Positions 61,730-64,000 of a stretch of DNA of 64,000 bases are shown here, piece by piece; position 1 is the stretch's first letter, and the number at the start of each line of letters is the position of its first letter. This DNA comes from CAWAND01 sp963807065. Lineage in GTDB: Bacteria > Chloroflexota > Anaerolineae > Anaerolineales > E44-bin32. Below the pieces are notes generated by a model. It was not told the DNA's origin and did not search any database. It saw only the letters and a program-made list of their open reading frames with translations. The position numbers and the translations under genes are program-made. The DNA lies in assembly GCA_963807065.1 (NCBI GenBank), contig CAWDZQ010000003.1, positions 310,001 to 374,000 of the forward strand. Reading direction: 5' to 3'.

Positions 61730-61747
61730 TTGTGAAAGTTTTCACAT
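61730..61747. promoter_or_regulatory. TTGTGA-N6-TCACAT palindrome before the sugar-binding protein gene
   Basis: TTGTGAAAGTTTTCACAT resembles the Rex consensus TTGTGAAnnnnTTCACAA and the Crp half-sites. It sits just 3' of a CATTAT -10 candidate on the minus strand, where binding would block transcription. Confidence 0.6.
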
Positions 61748-61792
61748 AATGGACAGTCGGCGGTTTTACTTGTGACGTGACCTCCTCTCGAG

Positions 61793-62694
61793 CTAGCCCT
61801 TAAGGCCGCTGCGGGCGATGCTCTCGGTAAACTGGCGCTGAGTGATGAAGTACACGATGAGCACGGGCACGATGGTGATCACCGCTCCGGCCATCATCAG
61901 GTTGGTCTTTTGCCCGGCCTCCTGAACAAAGGAGAGCAGACCCACGGCGATCGGCCGCCACTCGGGTGAATTGGTCACAAGAAGCGGCCATGCCAGCGCG
62001 TTCCACGATCCAATCAACGACAGGACGATCACCACCATCAGCGGGGCGCGGGAAAGCGGAATCGCCACCTGCAGCAGGAATCGGAAATGCCCCGCGCCGT
62101 CGATCTGCGCGGCGTCAAAGAGCTCGTCCGGAATCTGGGCAAAGAACTGGCGCAGCAGGAAGATCGAGAAAGCGTTGCCCATGAAGGGTATCGTCAAGGC
62201 CGGCCAGTTGTTGATCCACTTGATCGGGCCGATCCTTCCCAGCCAGGTCACGGTGAGGAAGTTGGGAATGATCAGCACCATCGCCGGAATCATCATGGTG
62301 CTCAACACCAAAGCGAAGATCAGGTCCTTGCCTGGGAAGTCGATTTCGCAAACGCGTAGGCCGCCAAGACACAAACCACCAACTCACCGGCCAGCGTAAT
62401 CACGGCGATCTGAACGCTGTTGACGAAGTACTCGGCGAAATCGGCCTCGTCCCAGGCGTCGACATAGTTCTCCAGGTGCAACTCCGACGGGATCACGCGC
62501 ACGCCCTGTGCCTCCCCGAGGCTCATGACCGAGGTCGAGATCATCCACAAGAAGGGGGCCACCGAGATCGCCCCGCCTATCAGCAAGATGGCATAGATCA
62601 GGAAGCGCATGAGAATGCCTGATCCGGCCTGCCTGGTCCGAGCCTTGGAGGCGGGCACTGTTGGGGCCACACTTTCAACCATTGCGTCAGCCAT
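61793..62694 (-). CDS. Carbohydrate ABC transporter permease, MalG-like (frameshifted)
   Basis: About 300 residues when joined. The 5' part (62694 to about 62345) has RFLIYAILLIGGAISVAPFLWM and ENYVDAWDEADFAEYFVNSV, and ends AAYAFAKST in the wrong frame. One frame over it continues DFPGKDLIFALVLSTMMIPA and reaches the EAA loop DAAQIDGAGHFRFLLQVAIP and stop at 61793. One A is missing in GCGAAATCGAC, which should read GCG AAA ATC GAC (AFAKIDFPGKD). Six helices; the EAA loop contacts the ATPase. It overlaps the MalF-like gene by 8 nt. Confidence 0.88.
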
Positions 62695-63997
62695 AGAAGA
62701 CCCTCGAGCCTTGAATGCGGTTGTTCAAAAGGGTCAATCCCAGGATCACGGCGAACAGCACAAACGCCAGAGCCGAGGCGTAGCCGTAGCGCAGTTTGCC
62801 GTAGAACTCGCGAAAGATCACCACACTTAACGTGTCGGTCGTCCCAAGCGCGGTGCTTCCGCCCCCTGGAGCAATGGTCATCACCCATATCTGGGTGAAG
62901 GCCTTGAAGGTGCCGATCACGGCGATCAACGACAGGAAATAGGTTGTGGGCGAGAGAAGCGGGAAGATGACATGCCGAAAGACTTGCCAGTTGCTGGCTC
63001 CGTCGATTTCGGCCGCTTCAATGAGCTCGGTGTCGATGTTTCCCAGACCTGCCAGGTAGATGACAGCGTCATAGCCCGCATAAGTCCAGATGGTGAAAAG
63101 CATGATCACCACCAGCGCCAGGCTTGGCCCGGCCGCCCAAAGCGGCAGGTTGACCCCCAGTCCCTTTCCGAGCAAGTCGAAGATGCCGGAAGGCTCCCTC
63201 AACCACTGCTGTCCTGGCAGCCCAAGAAGCTTGAGGATCTGATTGGCCGGTGACTGCAGGCGAGTCGAGAAGAGCTGACGGTACACGGCCGCGCCGGCCA
63301 CGACTGGTGTGACGTAAGGCAAGAAGTAGAGCATGCGAAAAAACTCTGAGCCGCGCAGACGTTGGAACAACAAGATCGCCAGCAACATACCGAATGCCAG
63401 CTGGAAGGGAACCGTGCCAACAGAATAATAGACCGTGACCTTCAGGCCTTCCCACATGTCTGGATCGCCCTGGGCGATGACCGTCGGCAGTTCAGCGATA
63501 AAGAGCCAGGCGGCCACCAGCAGCAGGGCCGCCGCCCCAAGTTTGATCACGAAAGCCCCGTCCCGCTCAGAACGGGCTCCCGATTGCCATGTCAGCCAGC
63601 CCAGTCCCAGGGCGGCCACGCCGGCGCTGATCAGGACCACATTGATAGCCGGACTGACTGGGGTCCCGTTCTCCAGCGCCGCCTGCCCGGCGGCTACCAC
63701 GCCGCGGTAGGTAATCCACGCCAGCACCGAGGCCGTCCCGAGCGCCAACCAGGTCACGGCAAATCGTGCGATGACGCCGGCCAGCCCTGCCGTCTGATGC
63801 CAGCGCACCAAGACCAGGGATACCGCTGCACCCAGCGCCAACAGGCCCAGAGCCTGCCATCCGGCGGACACCACCGCCGGCGTCGAGAGGGCCTCTCCCA
63901 GAAGACGCGTGAACAACTCACGCGACCGCTCCTGCCCGATGATCTTGTCTGCAATGTCCAGAACAGGGGGAAGCGCCATCACCGCCCAGCGGATCAC
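62687..63997 (-). CDS. Carbohydrate ABC transporter permease, MalF-like
   Basis: 436 residues from a GTG at 63997; the frame is open to the window edge, so the true start may lie outside, or be an ATG at 63979. The C-terminal half is the permease core with FFRMLYFLPYVTPVVAGAAV and the EAA loop EAAEIDGASNWQVFRHVIFP. The N-terminal 170 residues add four extra hydrophobic helices (about 45-62, 73-98, 117-135, 150-165) ahead of the usual six, as in some MalF-type permeases. Confidence 0.88.
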   Translation of the reverse strand: MIRWAVMALPPVLDIADKIIGQERSRELFTRLLGEALSTPAVVSAGWQALGLLALGAAVSLVLVRWHQTAGLAGVIARFAVTWLALGTASVLAWITYRGVVAAGQAALENGTPVSPAINVVLISAGVAALGLGWLTWQSGARSERDGAFVIKLGAAALLLVAAWLFIAELPTVIAQGDPDMWEGLKVTVYYSVGTVPFQLAFGMLLAILLFQRLRGSEFFRMLYFLPYVTPVVAGAAVYRQLFSTRLQSPANQILKLLGLPGQQWLREPSGIFDLLGKGLGVNLPLWAAGPSLALVVIMLFTIWTYAGYDAVIYLAGLGNIDTELIEAAEIDGASNWQVFRHVIFPLLSPTTYFLSLIAVIGTFKAFTQIWVMTIAPGGGSTALGTTDTLSVVIFREFYGKLRYGYASALAFVLFAVILGLTLLNNRIQGSRVFYG

Positions 63998-64000
63998 GCC

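Noticed and set aside
60284..61775. Plus-strand ORFs opposite the sugar-binding protein gene
   Set aside because: They mirror the codon pattern of the minus-strand gene and have no homologous features.
1..64000. CRISPR arrays, insertion sequences, prophage or rRNA genes
   Set aside because: I looked for regular repeats, transposase or integrase motifs and rRNA signatures and saw none.

Overview
The window is 64 kb of GC-rich bacterial chromosome that reads like a Chloroflexota (Anaerolineae-like) genome. The pointers are a TopA with an N-terminal four-cysteine (DUF5679-type) domain, a mevalonate-pathway decarboxylase, the full F-type ATP synthase operon order, many small membrane or lipoproteins without close relatives I can name, and housekeeping genes scattered in short operons. 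This placement is an inference from gene content; there is no rRNA gene. Nothing looks like a prophage, insertion sequence or CRISPR array.

Layout. 1-5050 (mostly minus): a 3'-truncated secreted GH3 glycosidase, an orphan CoA-transferase-like subunit, a threonine dehydratase-like enzyme and an AAA+ ATPase. 5236-11357: a GT2 glycosyltransferase, recJ, a DUF4870 protein, then fmt, a histidine phosphatase and an amidohydrolase. 11360-18139 (minus): a three-gene module of complex I/Mrp-like membrane proteins, a coiled-coil protein and selB. 18468-19886: hisS followed by tRNA-His. 20303-24029 (plus): a small protein, mevalonate (di)phosphate decarboxylase, rseP, a HEAT-repeat protein and acylphosphatase. 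24043-28349: an M23/glycosidase hybrid, radC, a zinc-ribbon protein and enolase. 28438-32042: cysteine desulfurase, mnmA, a membrane protein and a lipoprotein. 32102-39183: L,D-transpeptidase, envelope proteins, nnr, dgt, greA and an anchored protein. 39289-45666 (minus): dprA-manC-topA, thiI and an OsmC protein. 45859-46556: a decayed HAD hydrolase. 46795-54170: atpZ/I-B-E-F-H-A-G-D-C. 54322-64000: a tandem SpeD fusion, tRNA-Asp, a DHH phosphoesterase, a 1152-residue lipoprotein nuclease and a sugar ABC transporter without its ATPase.

Four themes stand out. (1) Seven genes have a -10 hexamer only 6-9 nt before the ATG, implying leaderless mRNAs. (2) A palindrome TTGTGA-N6-TCACAA (Rex- or Crp/Fnr-like) recurs, including over the probable atp operon promoter and just before the sugar-binding protein gene. 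(3) The membrane module keeps the TM5 glutamates of antiporter-like subunits but lacks their pumping lysines. (4) Conserved genes carry isolated single-base frameshifts (AAA+ ATPase, fmt, ytxH, manC, malG-like permease) and thiI has an in-frame UGA. These look like sequencing or assembly errors more than biology, whereas the HAD gene looks truly decayed.
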